Origin: Methanobacterium sp.
GTDB lineage: Archaea > Methanobacteriota > Methanobacteria > Methanobacteriales > Methanobacteriaceae
Assembly: GCF_016217785.1 (NCBI RefSeq)
Contig: NZ_JACRGA010000016.1
Coordinates: forward strand, 127,501 to 179,705
Direction: 5' to 3'
Length of the DNA stretch: 52,205 nt
Part shown: piece by piece, positions 22,749 through 31,465 of the stretch
Numbering within the stretch: the stretch's first letter is position 1
Layout: every line of letters begins with the position of its first letter
Program-made: the position numbers and the translations under genes
Notes under the pieces: generated by a model
Seen by the model: only the letters and a program-made list of their open reading frames with translations
Databases searched by the model: none
What the model was told of the DNA's origin: nothing

Positions 22749-25659
22749 TATCTGCCTCCAGCTGGTCAATGTGTAGGATAAGGGGGTGAGAAGTACCCTG
22801 GTAAAGCGCATCTATCACATCCTGGTAACGCCGGGTGATGATCTCTCTTTTCAGCTTCATATTGGCGGTGAGATCCCCACCATCAATGGAAAGGTCGTTG
22901 GAAAGTATAACCCATCTCTTCACCTGTTCCGGACGTGAAAGGCCCTGATTGATCTCTTGAATGGTTTTGGATATATCATGGGGATTGTAATTTTCCTCCA
23001 CCCAGAAGAGGCCTCCCAGGTATGGTTTGCCTTCACCCACCAGCATTACTTCACAAGTTCCGGGAGCATCCCGTAGAAGTGCTTCAATCCGGAGAGGGTC
23101 TATACTCTTACCATAAGAGTTGATCATAAGCTCCTTCTTCCTCCCGGTAATCACCAGACTCCCTTCGGGGGTTAAATAACCCATATCACCAGTTTTAAGC
23201 CAACCATCTTTAATAGGAGGATCTAAATCTGTTTCAAAGTAACCCGGTGTTACTTGAGGTCCCTTAATCATTATTTCATTATCTTCAGCTATTTTTATAC
23301 TGGTTTCAGGGAGAGCTTCGCCAACGGTTCCTATTCGGTTTACCCCCCTACGGTTTAAGGTCACCAGGGGTGCTTCGGTTAGTCCGTAGGCATTGTGGAC
23401 TTCTATTTCCAGTTCATGGTAATCATAGGTAAGCTGCTGACTGGAAGTAGCCGAACCCACAATGAGCTGGGCGCAGCGGTCAAGACCAGCCTTATTTAGG
23501 AAAGACCTGCGCACCAATGGTTTTAGAATCTTTTTCAATGTTCCTTCTTTTAAGTGTATGTAATGGCCTCCTAAAGACGTGTTTTTCAGATTGGACCATA
23601 GTTTTTCGTAGAAACGGGGTACTGAGAAGAAGATGGTGGGCCTTACCTGGGGTAGGGCAGAGGCCAGGTGATTGAAATCTTCCAGAAAATGGATCTTCAG
23701 GGGTGCCGGTGCATAGTAAGGTGAATAGGTCCCCAGGATTCCTTCCACCACATGGTTCATAGGTAAGAATGACAGATATCTGACTTCACGATTGCGATCC
23801 TTCCATGAGGGAAGAGAGGCCATGCTTTCTGCCATCCACCGCAGATTCCCATGGTTGAAAGTAACTCCCTTGGGCTTTCCAGTGGTGCCAGAGGTGTAAC
23901 GGATGGTAGCCAGATCACTGAAGCTAACTGGGGCCTGGTTTAAACTTAACCCTCTCTCATGATTGGGGTTCCATTTTTCCAAAAATCTAGACCAGGATAA
24001 AACATTATCTGGGATTTTTTGAGATTCTCTACAGAAAGAAACCATCTCTAGGGGTTTATAAGAGTTTTTAGATTCATTTAAATTTTCATCCTGATCTTTA
24101 TTATGGGGTTTATCTGGGATTCCATCCGGTTTTTTATTTGGAGTTTCATCAGGGGGTTCATGTAGTTCGTCCAGGCGCTTCATAAGGTGGGGTGTTCCAA
24201 TGAAAAGGATCTTAGCCCCACTGGCTTTTAAAACATTATTTATCTCCATGGGGGGACTGGTATAATATAAAGGCACGCTGACAGCACCTAAAAGGCCTAT
24301 TGCAACTTCCAAGGTCAGATAACGGCTGCTGTTTAAACCAACCAGGGCCACCCGGTCCCCCTGGTGGATGCCCATCTCTTTAAGGGCACCAGCTGCATTT
24401 TGAATATCTTCTCTCAAGGACGCGGGGTGTTTTTCTTTAATATGACCATCAACTATATCGTAACAACTCACAGGATAACTCTTACTTTTAAGGCGGAACA
24501 AGACTTGTTCATGAACTGTGCGCTCTGAACGGTGGAAAAAGCCCCTGTAAACAGCATAGTTAAGGATAACTGGCAGATAATTTTCCCAGTGGGGAATATT
24601 TGTGTCTAAATATTTTTGAATATTTTCCTGGCTGAAGACCCTTTTCTCATCCAGGTAAGGGGCCAGTGTGAACAGTGTATTTAAAAGTCCAGAGGAATGC
24701 TTCAGACGATGAGGAGATGATACTTTCTGGATCAATGATGATATGGGTAGGAATATGGGGCTGGGTAAGTTAACACCAAGCTCTTTCCGGGCCCATTTTT
24801 GCACCAAGTCCAGAAGCTCCCTGATAGTGGGAAGCTGGGATGTGGGTGTGGTGAGATGGAATGTCTTCCCTTCCACTTTAGGACTGAAGGTTAAATCAGC
24901 CACAGCACAGGCCACATAATCCACTGGAACCATGTTAAGGGTTAAGGAAGGGCTGGTGGGGATGAGGCGTATTCTTCCAGTGAGATAAAGTTTTAGTAAG
25001 GCGTATACTGTGTTGAAGGTTTTAATTTCCCCTGTCTTTGAATCTCCCACCACCATTCCCGGACGGAAAATGGTAAATGGTAAACCTGATTTTCTAACAG
25101 CTATTTCAGCTTCATATTTGCTCTTTTCATAGTTACTCCAGAAACCATACTGGTCGGTTAATTCATCCTCCAATATAATCCCTTTTTGCTTACCTGCAAT
25201 GTATGCAGTTGAAATATGTGAAAACCCTTTGAATTCATCCTTAGCATGGTGTGCCAGTTCCAGGAGTTTGCAGGTTCCCTCCAGGTTGGTCTTTCGAAGT
25301 TCTTCCAGGGGGGTATGGAGTCCTAGGTCGGCTACCGTGTGGATGATGTGGTTAATGCTTGATGCGAGTTCCTGATAATCATCTTCATCCAGTCCCAGAT
25401 TTTCCAGGGTTATATCGCCTGGAACTACCTTCACCTGGTGATTCAGTGAGGCAGTGAGTTCTTCCCAGTCATACCACGCCCGTTCCAAACGTTTTAATGC
25501 CTGTTCTTTACTTTCAGCACGTACCAGGGCTATGATTTTCAGGTCATCTCTTTTGATTAACTGACGGGTGATTTGAGTTCCCAGGAAGCCGTTTGCTCCG
25601 GTTATTAGAACAGTGCTCGGCATTTTCTCTTCACCATTCTCATTAAGATTATTGTTCAT
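22738..25659 (-). CDS. fusion: SDR thioester/acyl reductase (N) and AMP-forming acyl ligase (C)
   Basis: A 973-residue two-domain enzyme. Residues about 15-360 are an extended SDR of the NAD_binding_4/thioester-reductase type, with TGANGFLGTQI for the cofactor and SNYEKSKYEAE with the Tyr-x3-Lys pair. Residues about 375-925 are an ANL adenylating enzyme with RYTSGTTGKPKGVTFNHGNL, then GWLKTGDMGYLTPEGSLVITG and GRKKELMINSYGKSID. I see no carrier domain, and the order is the reverse of carboxylic acid reductases (A-PCP-R). It probably activates and reduces a carboxylic acid to an aldehyde or alcohol. An in-frame ATG twelve codons in (MPSTVLITG) is an alternative start. It overlaps the upstream gene by ATGA. 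Confidence 0.88.
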   Translation of the reverse strand: MNNNLNENGEEKMPSTVLITGANGFLGTQITRQLIKRDDLKIIALVRAESKEQALKRLERAWYDWEELTASLNHQVKVVPGDITLENLGLDEDDYQELASSINHIIHTVADLGLHTPLEELRKTNLEGTCKLLELAHHAKDEFKGFSHISTAYIAGKQKGIILEDELTDQYGFWSNYEKSKYEAEIAVRKSGLPFTIFRPGMVVGDSKTGEIKTFNTVYALLKLYLTGRIRLIPTSPSLTLNMVPVDYVACAVADLTFSPKVEGKTFHLTTPTSQLPTIRELLDLVQKWARKELGVNLPSPIFLPISSLIQKVSSPHRLKHSSGLLNTLFTLAPYLDEKRVFSQENIQKYLDTNIPHWENYLPVILNYAVYRGFFHRSERTVHEQVLFRLKSKSYPVSCYDIVDGHIKEKHPASLREDIQNAAGALKEMGIHQGDRVALVGLNSSRYLTLEVAIGLLGAVSVPLYYTSPPMEINNVLKASGAKILFIGTPHLMKRLDELHEPPDETPNKKPDGIPDKPHNKDQDENLNESKNSYKPLEMVSFCRESQKIPDNVLSWSRFLEKWNPNHERGLSLNQAPVSFSDLATIRYTSGTTGKPKGVTFNHGNLRWMAESMASLPSWKDRNREVRYLSFLPMNHVVEGILGTYSPYYAPAPLKIHFLEDFNHLASALPQVRPTIFFSVPRFYEKLWSNLKNTSLGGHYIHLKEGTLKKILKPLVRRSFLNKAGLDRCAQLIVGSATSSQQLTYDYHELEIEVHNAYGLTEAPLVTLNRRGVNRIGTVGEALPETSIKIAEDNEIMIKGPQVTPGYFETDLDPPIKDGWLKTGDMGYLTPEGSLVITGRKKELMINSYGKSIDPLRIEALLRDAPGTCEVMLVGEGKPYLGGLFWVEENYNPHDISKTIQEINQGLSRPEQVKRWVILSNDLSIDGGDLTANMKLKREIITRRYQDVIDALYQGTSHPLILHIDQLEADNGT

Positions 25660-26903
25660 TTCATTTCCCCCTTCCCTTTAATCCCCAGGAACTCCTGAAG
25701 TAGAACCATGTTCTTTTGGGATAGACTTAACTGTTCCTGCAATCCACTCTCCAAGTGATCTTTTTGCAAGTTAGGAGTTGCTAAAAGCAAATCAACAGTT
25801 ACCCTCAGATCTTCCCATAAAGTAGGGGCATCGTGGCATATAAAGTACTCTTGGTAAAGACCAAGATCCTGGTAAAATGAGGTGAGCCGTGGATCATGAC
25901 CAACTGCTATTTGGGGAACCCCTGCTCTAAGGGATAGAACCGCAGAATGGTAACGGGAAGTGACCAGTAAATCCAGCTCACAAAGCATGGACGTCATCTG
26001 GGATGCATTGAATTCTCCAGAGGAAATTACCCTGCATTTATCTTTATTTTTCATATTATCACGGATGTCCATGGCCAGTGGTTGGTCCAGTTCCTCCATA
26101 CAGATGAGGGCCACATTCTTGCCCTGTTTTTCAATTATATGATTCGCAGTACGAGTCCATCCTTCAATAAGTTTTTCTCTTGTTTTTTTCCTTTCATTGG
26201 AACGGGAGAAATAATAAGGCCACTTATAAAGGTCTTTTTCATGCCCACATGGTCTGATAACCACAGGCCAAAGTGAAAAATCCACCACAGCTAGACCAAC
26301 AACACCTTTCACGGATTCGGGCCATAATTTTCCTAAAAAATTTTCATCTTCCGGGTCTTCCTGGAAGGTGAATGCACAATCAGCAGTGGAGGTTATGGGT
26401 GCAGTCACCCCAATTTTTTGTAATCTTTCCATGGCGTGTTTGGTTCTGGTGATGATGAGATCAGTTTTACTGGCCTCTCTTTTAACCAGCCACCTGTTCA
26501 GGGAGGATAACTCGCCAGCATCCACTGCATAAGCCAGGCATGGTTTATTATGTCGATGAGCACTGTTAGTGGCCCACAGGAACGCCCAGAGAAGTGCAGA
26601 GGTCCAGGTGTCCATGTAACAGCTTCCCTCCACCAGTAAAACCAGGTCGTGTTCAGCAACCAGCCTGTCAATGGCCAGAAAGAAGATAGAGGGGATGGGG
26701 GCAATGTGCAAGTGTTCATCTTCGTCCAGATAACGGCGCAGGTTCTCCTCATTCAACGTGGGGACTGTAATTTGGGTGTGGGGTCCCAGTAAACTCTTCA
26801 CATCCTTGATAATGGAGAGGAGTCGGGCTTCGGATCCGGTGTTGTTGGCACCATTGTACCCCACCAGAAGCACCTTCTGGGGGGAATCATTTTTTTGGCT
26901 CAT
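25656..26903 (-). CDS. polysaccharide pyruvyl transferase family protein
   Basis: A 415-residue protein of the pyruvyl transferase (CsaB/WcaK-like) family. Family features are the N-terminal VLLVGYNGANNTGSEARLL, DLVLLVEGSCYMDTWTSALL, and the C-terminal LVTSRYHSAVLSLRAGVPQI with the conserved SRxHS histidine. Known members add pyruvate ketals to sugars or polymers in cell envelopes. It is the first gene of an overlapping operon with the reductase-ligase fusion. That suggests modification of a lipid-linked or surface compound, but no substrate can be named. Confidence 0.87.
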   Translation of the reverse strand: MSQKNDSPQKVLLVGYNGANNTGSEARLLSIIKDVKSLLGPHTQITVPTLNEENLRRYLDEDEHLHIAPIPSIFFLAIDRLVAEHDLVLLVEGSCYMDTWTSALLWAFLWATNSAHRHNKPCLAYAVDAGELSSLNRWLVKREASKTDLIITRTKHAMERLQKIGVTAPITSTADCAFTFQEDPEDENFLGKLWPESVKGVVGLAVVDFSLWPVVIRPCGHEKDLYKWPYYFSRSNERKKTREKLIEGWTRTANHIIEKQGKNVALICMEELDQPLAMDIRDNMKNKDKCRVISSGEFNASQMTSMLCELDLLVTSRYHSAVLSLRAGVPQIAVGHDPRLTSFYQDLGLYQEYFICHDAPTLWEDLRVTVDLLLATPNLQKDHLESGLQEQLSLSQKNMVLLQEFLGIKGKGEMK

Positions 26904-26914
26904 ATATGATCAAA

Positions 26915-26954
26915 TTCTTGAAATACATATCGGTTTCTTGAAATACATTCGGTT
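26915..26954. repeat. 20-bp near-perfect tandem duplication upstream of the pyruvyl transferase gene
   Basis: TTCTTGAAATACATATCGGT (26915-26934) is followed by TTCTTGAAATACATTCGGTT (26935-26954). It begins 12 bp upstream of the pyruvyl transferase ATG, so it lies in the 5' leader of the operon. Confidence 0.85.
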
Positions 26955-27047
26955 CTATTACATTATTCTTTAAAGGATTTTAATTAAGGAATTCCTATTA
27001 ATGCCCATGTTTTTTATGATATGGTTGTGAAAATCGTTTTACATGCC

Positions 27048-27839
27048 TTATTTCTCATCACCAGGACCCATATCCCGCATCATGAAAAAGACCACTTTTA
27101 ACATTATCCCGGTTAACATCCTGGTGAGGATGCCTATCTGGGCTGGCTGATAATATTCCTTGCCCTGGTAGAACTGGTAATCTGCAGGCATGTACTCCTT
27201 GACATCGGAGGATATGCTTTGAAAGATTCGAAAGCCCATGTAATCTTTAAAGCCAACCTTGATTTTCCTTGTTTTTTCTTTTTCCATGGATTTCAAGGAT
27301 TGGTCAAATTGTTGGGCTGATTTTTCTAGTTTACTGGTGTTTTTCTTATTCAAACCAGCAGTTGCCGGCCATGGTGCAGTTACCAGACCACATTTACCCG
27401 CTACATTGTATCCCCATGCTTTGGTTATCATTTCCATGTAATTCAGGGTTTCTTTAACTCCTATCCCTCCAGTGGTGCAGAGGACAAGGGCATTCTTACT
27501 GTGGTATTCTGGACGGTGGCATAGATATGCCACCCGGTCAATGAAGTTCTTCAGGAGGGCGGATACCGTCATAACGTACACCGGGGAGACTATAATCAGG
27601 CCGTCTGCTTGGTCCATCTTATCCTGGATCATCTGCCGATCATCTTTTAAGGGGCAGAACTCAATTCCCCGGGACACGCAGTTGAAACAGCCTTTACAGG
27701 CATCTAAGTGAGCATCTTTAAGGAACAGGTATTCGAATTCATAAGTTCCTTTCCTTTTCATCTTAGCTTCCAGGTTTCGAGCCGCCTGGTAACTGTTACC
27801 CTTCTTTCGGGGGCTTCCAATAATGGTTAAAATTTTCAT
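27048..27839 (-). CDS. iron-sulfur flavoprotein-like FMN reductase family protein
   Basis: A 263-residue flavodoxin-like fold protein of the NADPH-dependent FMN reductase family. The FMN phosphate site is ITIIGSPRKKGNSYQAARN. A cysteine cluster DACKGCFNCVSRGIEFCPLKDD in the middle loop resembles the [4Fe-4S] motif of methanogen iron-sulfur flavoproteins. SPVYVMTVSALLKNFIDRV is the second conserved FMN-binding region. The C-terminal 80 residues are an extension without a recognised domain. The gene follows a TetR regulator by 38 bp on the same strand and is very likely co-transcribed with it. Confidence 0.85.
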   Translation of the reverse strand: MKILTIIGSPRKKGNSYQAARNLEAKMKRKGTYEFEYLFLKDAHLDACKGCFNCVSRGIEFCPLKDDRQMIQDKMDQADGLIIVSPVYVMTVSALLKNFIDRVAYLCHRPEYHSKNALVLCTTGGIGVKETLNYMEMITKAWGYNVAGKCGLVTAPWPATAGLNKKNTSKLEKSAQQFDQSLKSMEKEKTRKIKVGFKDYMGFRIFQSISSDVKEYMPADYQFYQGKEYYQPAQIGILTRMLTGIMLKVVFFMMRDMGPGDEK

Positions 27840-27877
27840 ATTCTCACTTTATCTTCCTTATTTCCCGTTTCAAGTCT

Positions 27878-28513
27878 TCAAATTTTGATGGCTTCCAGAA
27901 GGAAATCTGTATGTTTACCCATCCTTTCCAGGGCCATATCCATGAATGAATCAAAGTCTTCATCGTATTTCAGGACGTAGTATTCAAAGAACAGAAATAG
28001 GGCAAATGAAAAGTATTCATAGGCCAGTGTTCTGGGGTTGAATGGTTTAATCATCTTTTTTTCCATCATCATCCTGAAAACATTCTCCCAACCAGTTATG
28101 GGCTCTTCCAATAATTCTTTTTTGAAGAATTCCCTTATTTTCTGGTTGTGGTAGGTTTCGATTGAAACCAATCGCCAGATTTTTTCCATCTGGGGGGTGT
28201 TAATTTGTTCTATATACACCCGAGACCCTACCTGAAAATACACCTCAGGACCCTGGTCCATTAACTTGGTGGTTTCTTCTTCTGGCAGGCCACTCTGGGT
28301 GAGTTCTGCTTTAAAGTAGTCAATTATGGCGTCCAGGATTGCCTCTTTGTTTTTGTAATGATTGTAAATTGAACTTTCCCGTATTCCCACTTCTCGTGCT
28401 ATTTCACGCACGGAAACGGCATTGAATCCCTTTTGGGAGAATAATTCAAGTGATACGTTAAATATTCTCTCTTTGGTTGGTTTGATGTTGTCTTTTGATT
28501 TTTGATCTTCCAT
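27878..28513 (-). CDS. TetR/AcrR family transcriptional regulator
   Basis: A 211-residue protein with an N-terminal TetR helix-turn-helix (RIFNVSLELFSQKGFNAVSV, then REIAREVGIRESSIYNHYKN). The C-terminal ligand domain is divergent. Upstream, ACTAACG/CGTTAGT inverted repeats at 28529-28544 and a variant at 28580-28599 flank a TATATA box, a classical arrangement for TetR autoregulation. The flavoprotein gene follows immediately and is the most likely target. The pyruvyl transferase operon is 144 bp further on the same strand. Ligand unknown. Confidence 0.92.
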   Translation of the reverse strand: MEDQKSKDNIKPTKERIFNVSLELFSQKGFNAVSVREIAREVGIRESSIYNHYKNKEAILDAIIDYFKAELTQSGLPEEETTKLMDQGPEVYFQVGSRVYIEQINTPQMEKIWRLVSIETYHNQKIREFFKKELLEEPITGWENVFRMMMEKKMIKPFNPRTLAYEYFSFALFLFFEYYVLKYDEDFDSFMDMALERMGKHTDFLLEAIKI

Positions 28514-28528
28514 ATGATGTTCCCCTTA

Positions 28529-28599
28529 ACTAACGTTCGTTAGTCTCATGGATATGGGTTCCATCCCATAATATATAAAACTAACGTTCGTTCGTAAGT
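28529..28599 (-). promoter_or_regulatory. TetR promoter with two ACTAACG-TT-CGTTAGT operators
   Basis: The first operator at 28529-28544 is a perfect 7-bp inverted repeat with a two-base spacer. The second at 28580-28599 keeps the left arm and has a changed right arm (CGTTCGTAAGT). Between them, TTTATATATTAT on the minus strand (28567-28579) is the TATA box. The operators thus cover the region upstream of TATA and the transcription start. Confidence 0.65.
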
Positions 28600-28729
28600 A
28601 TGGTCTGGAAAAAAATGTGAGAAATAAAAATGGTAATCCTTCTTAGAACTTAAAAGAACAAGTTTTATACAGTGCATTTCTAATTTGCCAGAATATATTC
28701 CTTTTTTTATTTTTAAAAAAGAAATAAGA

Positions 28730-29158
28730 TTATTCCGGTGGGAAAACTTCAAAGAATAATTCTCTAAATTCATCCATTAATTCTTTAGGGAATTTTAAAC
28801 CAACACATATTATGAGAACCCCGGTTCCAACTGTTCCTTCTTCGTTGTTAGGGTCGTCTATTAATTCTTCATCAAAAACCAGATTTACCCTGGACTTTTC
28901 CTGAAGGAAATCCCATAATGTTTCTTTTTCAGGGGCTTTCCCGGTTGTCATGATTTTATTACGGAGGGATAGCTGTAAAAATTGCTCCCAATCTTTATAT
29001 TCGCAAAATTCAATCCACACTGACCCTTTATAGTCAATACATGAATTGCAGGTTTCAATTTCCCAGTGAAAGAAGTTTTTTATAATATCCTCTATTCCTT
29101 CATCCACCAAAATATAAAAATCATCATCAACTTTAAGCTCTACCTGTTCATGTCCCAT
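28730..29158 (-). CDS. hypothetical protein
   Basis: A 142-residue acidic soluble protein (MGHEQVELKVDDDFYILVDE...). It has a pair of Cys in ETCNSCIDYKG and a C-terminal segment GTGVLIICVGLKFPKELMDE. No domain is recognised. A GGAGG ribosome binding site (GGAGGAATTTAT) precedes the ATG, which supports it being real. It lies between trkH and the TetR gene on the same strand, with spacers on both sides. Function unknown. Confidence 0.65.
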   Translation of the reverse strand: MGHEQVELKVDDDFYILVDEGIEDIIKNFFHWEIETCNSCIDYKGSVWIEFCEYKDWEQFLQLSLRNKIMTTGKAPEKETLWDFLQEKSRVNLVFDEELIDDPNNEEGTVGTGVLIICVGLKFPKELMDEFRELFFEVFPPE

Positions 29159-29235
29159 ATAAATTCCTCCTAATTATCGGTAACTTCTAATTGTCAGTAA
29201 ACTTCTTTTATTTTTGAACAAAAAAAAAGTAGTAG

Positions 29236-30723
29236 TTACCTTCTCCTAAGCACATTATTAATAGTGATGGCTATCAGGAGTAAAACTGGCCAAATTTCCA
29301 GTCTCCCCATCCAGAAATCGATTATGAACACTATTTTAACCAGTGCGGGGGAATCCGGAGTCATAATTCCGCTGGAAAGCCCCACATTACTCAGGGCAGA
29401 TGCCACCTCAAATATGACCCTGGAAATATCAGGATAATAAATCAGGACTATAATCACACTTACAATGTACACCAGCAGGTAGGTGGATAGAAATGCTCCT
29501 GTTAATCGTATAACATCATCGGTTATCTGTAATTCAGTTACATGGTGTAACTTTTTAGCCATAACAGCTTTACCTGGTAATATGAATGATTTAACCTGCC
29601 AGGATATTCCTTTGAGCAGTATGCCCACTCGGAGCCACTTAATACCTCCACCGGTAGACAGGGAACCGGCACCAATGATCATGATTATGGTCATGAGGAA
29701 TGTACCCAGACCAATCCATTTGGTGAGTATATCGGGATAGAAAGCGGTTTGCAGGCCGGTGGTGGTGATGGCTGAAACCATCTGGAACAGACTGAACCTT
29801 AAATTAAGCAGTAAGTCATTCCCATAGACCTGATTGTTAAAGAGCATAAAGGTTACCAGGACTGTGGAAACTATTATAAGACTGAAAGCCACTTTTGTCT
29901 CGATATCTTTAAAGTATTCCCTCCAGTTCCCTTTAAGAATGGTGTAGTGTAGGGCGTAGTTGGTGGCACCGATCATCATTATGATCATGGCTGCAATCTC
30001 TATCCAGACACTGTTATAGAATAAGAGACTGCTATTATGCATTCCAAACCCTCCAGTGGATAGGGTGGTGAATGCATGAAAAATAGAGTCGAAAACAGGC
30101 ATTCCTGCTACTAAATAGAGTGCTATGGCAATTAAAGTAAAGAGGAGGTACATATAAACAATGATCCTGGTGGAATGTTTAATACTGGGTACAAGTCTTT
30201 CTTCCCTGCCTTCGGCCAGGTAGAGGCGCATAACATCAACACCAGTGGATCTTAAAAGGGCCAGAAGAAGGAATATTATACCAAGACCGCCAATCCACTG
30301 TGTGAAAGCCCGCCAGAAGTTCATGGTATAGGAAACGGCATCAACATTGGAATACATGCTGAATCCAGTGGTTGTGAATCCAGACATGGCTTCAAAATAG
30401 GAATTAAGATAAGATAACTCTCCTGAAAGATAATAGGGCAAAGAACCTAGTGCACCTGCAATGAGCCATATTATGGTGGAAAAGATCATGGCACTTTTAA
30501 GTGTCATTTTAATTTCAATTTTAAACAGCTTCACCAGAAGAAAACCAATAACCGCACTGATGATGGCAGAATAGAGAAAAGGAGCTATATATTTCGGTTC
30601 GTTATAAATAAATGTGATTATGATGGGGATCAACATGGCGGCTGCCAGGAGTATGCACACATTCCCGGTATGGTGCAGTATAGTCTTAACTTCTCTTCTA
30701 CTCAAACGGTGAATCTGTTGCAT
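29236..30723 (-). CDS. trkH: TrkH family potassium uptake protein
   Basis: A 495-residue polytopic membrane protein of the TrkH/KtrB family. The four selectivity-filter-like repeats are visible as AMSGFTTTGFSMY, TLSTGGFGMHN, AITTTGLQTAF and ALSNVGLSSG. GAGSLSTGGGIKWLRVGILL is also typical. It mediates K+ uptake. No trkA gene lies beside it in the window, so the regulatory NAD-binding partner must be encoded elsewhere. It is divergent from the flavin-binding protein gene at 30876. Confidence 0.94.
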   Translation of the reverse strand: MQQIHRLSRREVKTILHHTGNVCILLAAAMLIPIIITFIYNEPKYIAPFLYSAIISAVIGFLLVKLFKIEIKMTLKSAMIFSTIIWLIAGALGSLPYYLSGELSYLNSYFEAMSGFTTTGFSMYSNVDAVSYTMNFWRAFTQWIGGLGIIFLLLALLRSTGVDVMRLYLAEGREERLVPSIKHSTRIIVYMYLLFTLIAIALYLVAGMPVFDSIFHAFTTLSTGGFGMHNSSLLFYNSVWIEIAAMIIMMIGATNYALHYTILKGNWREYFKDIETKVAFSLIIVSTVLVTFMLFNNQVYGNDLLLNLRFSLFQMVSAITTTGLQTAFYPDILTKWIGLGTFLMTIIMIIGAGSLSTGGGIKWLRVGILLKGISWQVKSFILPGKAVMAKKLHHVTELQITDDVIRLTGAFLSTYLLVYIVSVIIVLIYYPDISRVIFEVASALSNVGLSSGIMTPDSPALVKIVFIIDFWMGRLEIWPVLLLIAITINNVLRRR

Positions 30724-30875
30724 AATCCCTCCACCCTATAAAATTATTATAACCGTTAGTGGTAGATCAGACTAACATATAATCTTTGTGTGTTGAATGA
30801 AGAAATTAACCTATCGATAATTAGACTTTCAACACATCAACTCATCATTCATTTACATAGAAAGGAGGAAAAGAC

Positions 30876-31355
30876 ATGAGAAGAAGTGATAAACAGATCA
30901 AAGATCCGGAACTCCTCATGGAAATATTAAACCAATCTCAAATATGCCGGATAGCTTTATGTGATGGTGAAAAACCTTACCTGGTGCCCATGAACTTTGG
31001 TTACAGTGAAAACACGTTATATCTTCACTCTGCAACTGGCGGGCGTAAGATCGATATTTTAAAGGAAAACAACAACATTTGTTTCCAGATGGACATTGAA
31101 ACTCAAATTGTAAAATCTGAAAATCCATGTGACTGGGGAATGAAATATTTGAGTGTAATTGGTTCTGGTCATGCTCATATAATCAATGATATCCAGGAGA
31201 AAAAGGAAGCCCTGGATATAATAATAGCCAAATATTCTAAAAAATCAGATGAATCTGCTGAAAAATCATTTGAATACTCTGATGAAGCCCTGAGCAAAGT
31301 TCTGGTGATAAAAGTGGAAGTAGAAGAAATCACTGGCAAAAAATCAGGATATTAA
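30876..31355 (+). CDS. pyridoxamine 5'-phosphate oxidase-like FMN-binding protein
   Basis: A 159-residue protein of the PNPOx-like split-barrel family (NimA-type). It opens MRRSDKQIKDPELLMEIL, followed by CRIALCDGEKPYLVPMNFGY and LYLHSATGGRKIDILKENNN, the usual FMN-binding stretch of this group. KYLSVIGSGHAHIINDIQEK lies in the C-terminal half. The start has AAAGGAGGAAAAGAC upstream. Substrate unknown; members are often flavin reductases or flavin/F420 binders. The stop is followed by a long G tract. Confidence 0.85.
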   Translation: MRRSDKQIKDPELLMEILNQSQICRIALCDGEKPYLVPMNFGYSENTLYLHSATGGRKIDILKENNNICFQMDIETQIVKSENPCDWGMKYLSVIGSGHAHIINDIQEKKEALDIIIAKYSKKSDESAEKSFEYSDEALSKVLVIKVEVEEITGKKSGY

Positions 31356-31358
31356 ATT

Positions 31359-31375
31359 GGGGGGGGGGAGGGGGG
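31359..31375. repeat. G10-A-G6 homopolymer tract
   Basis: A run of ten G, one A and six G starts four bases after the stop codon of the flavin-binding protein. Such a run is out of character with the AT-rich spacers around it and may be a slippage hotspot or a G-quadruplex-forming element. Confidence 0.9.
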
Positions 31376-31465
31376 CTGATTAAGATTAAGGATGGGTTTT
31401 TTAAAGTTTTAATTTAAATTTGGAGTTAAAGTGTACATATAAATAATTTAAGGAGTGGGATAACA

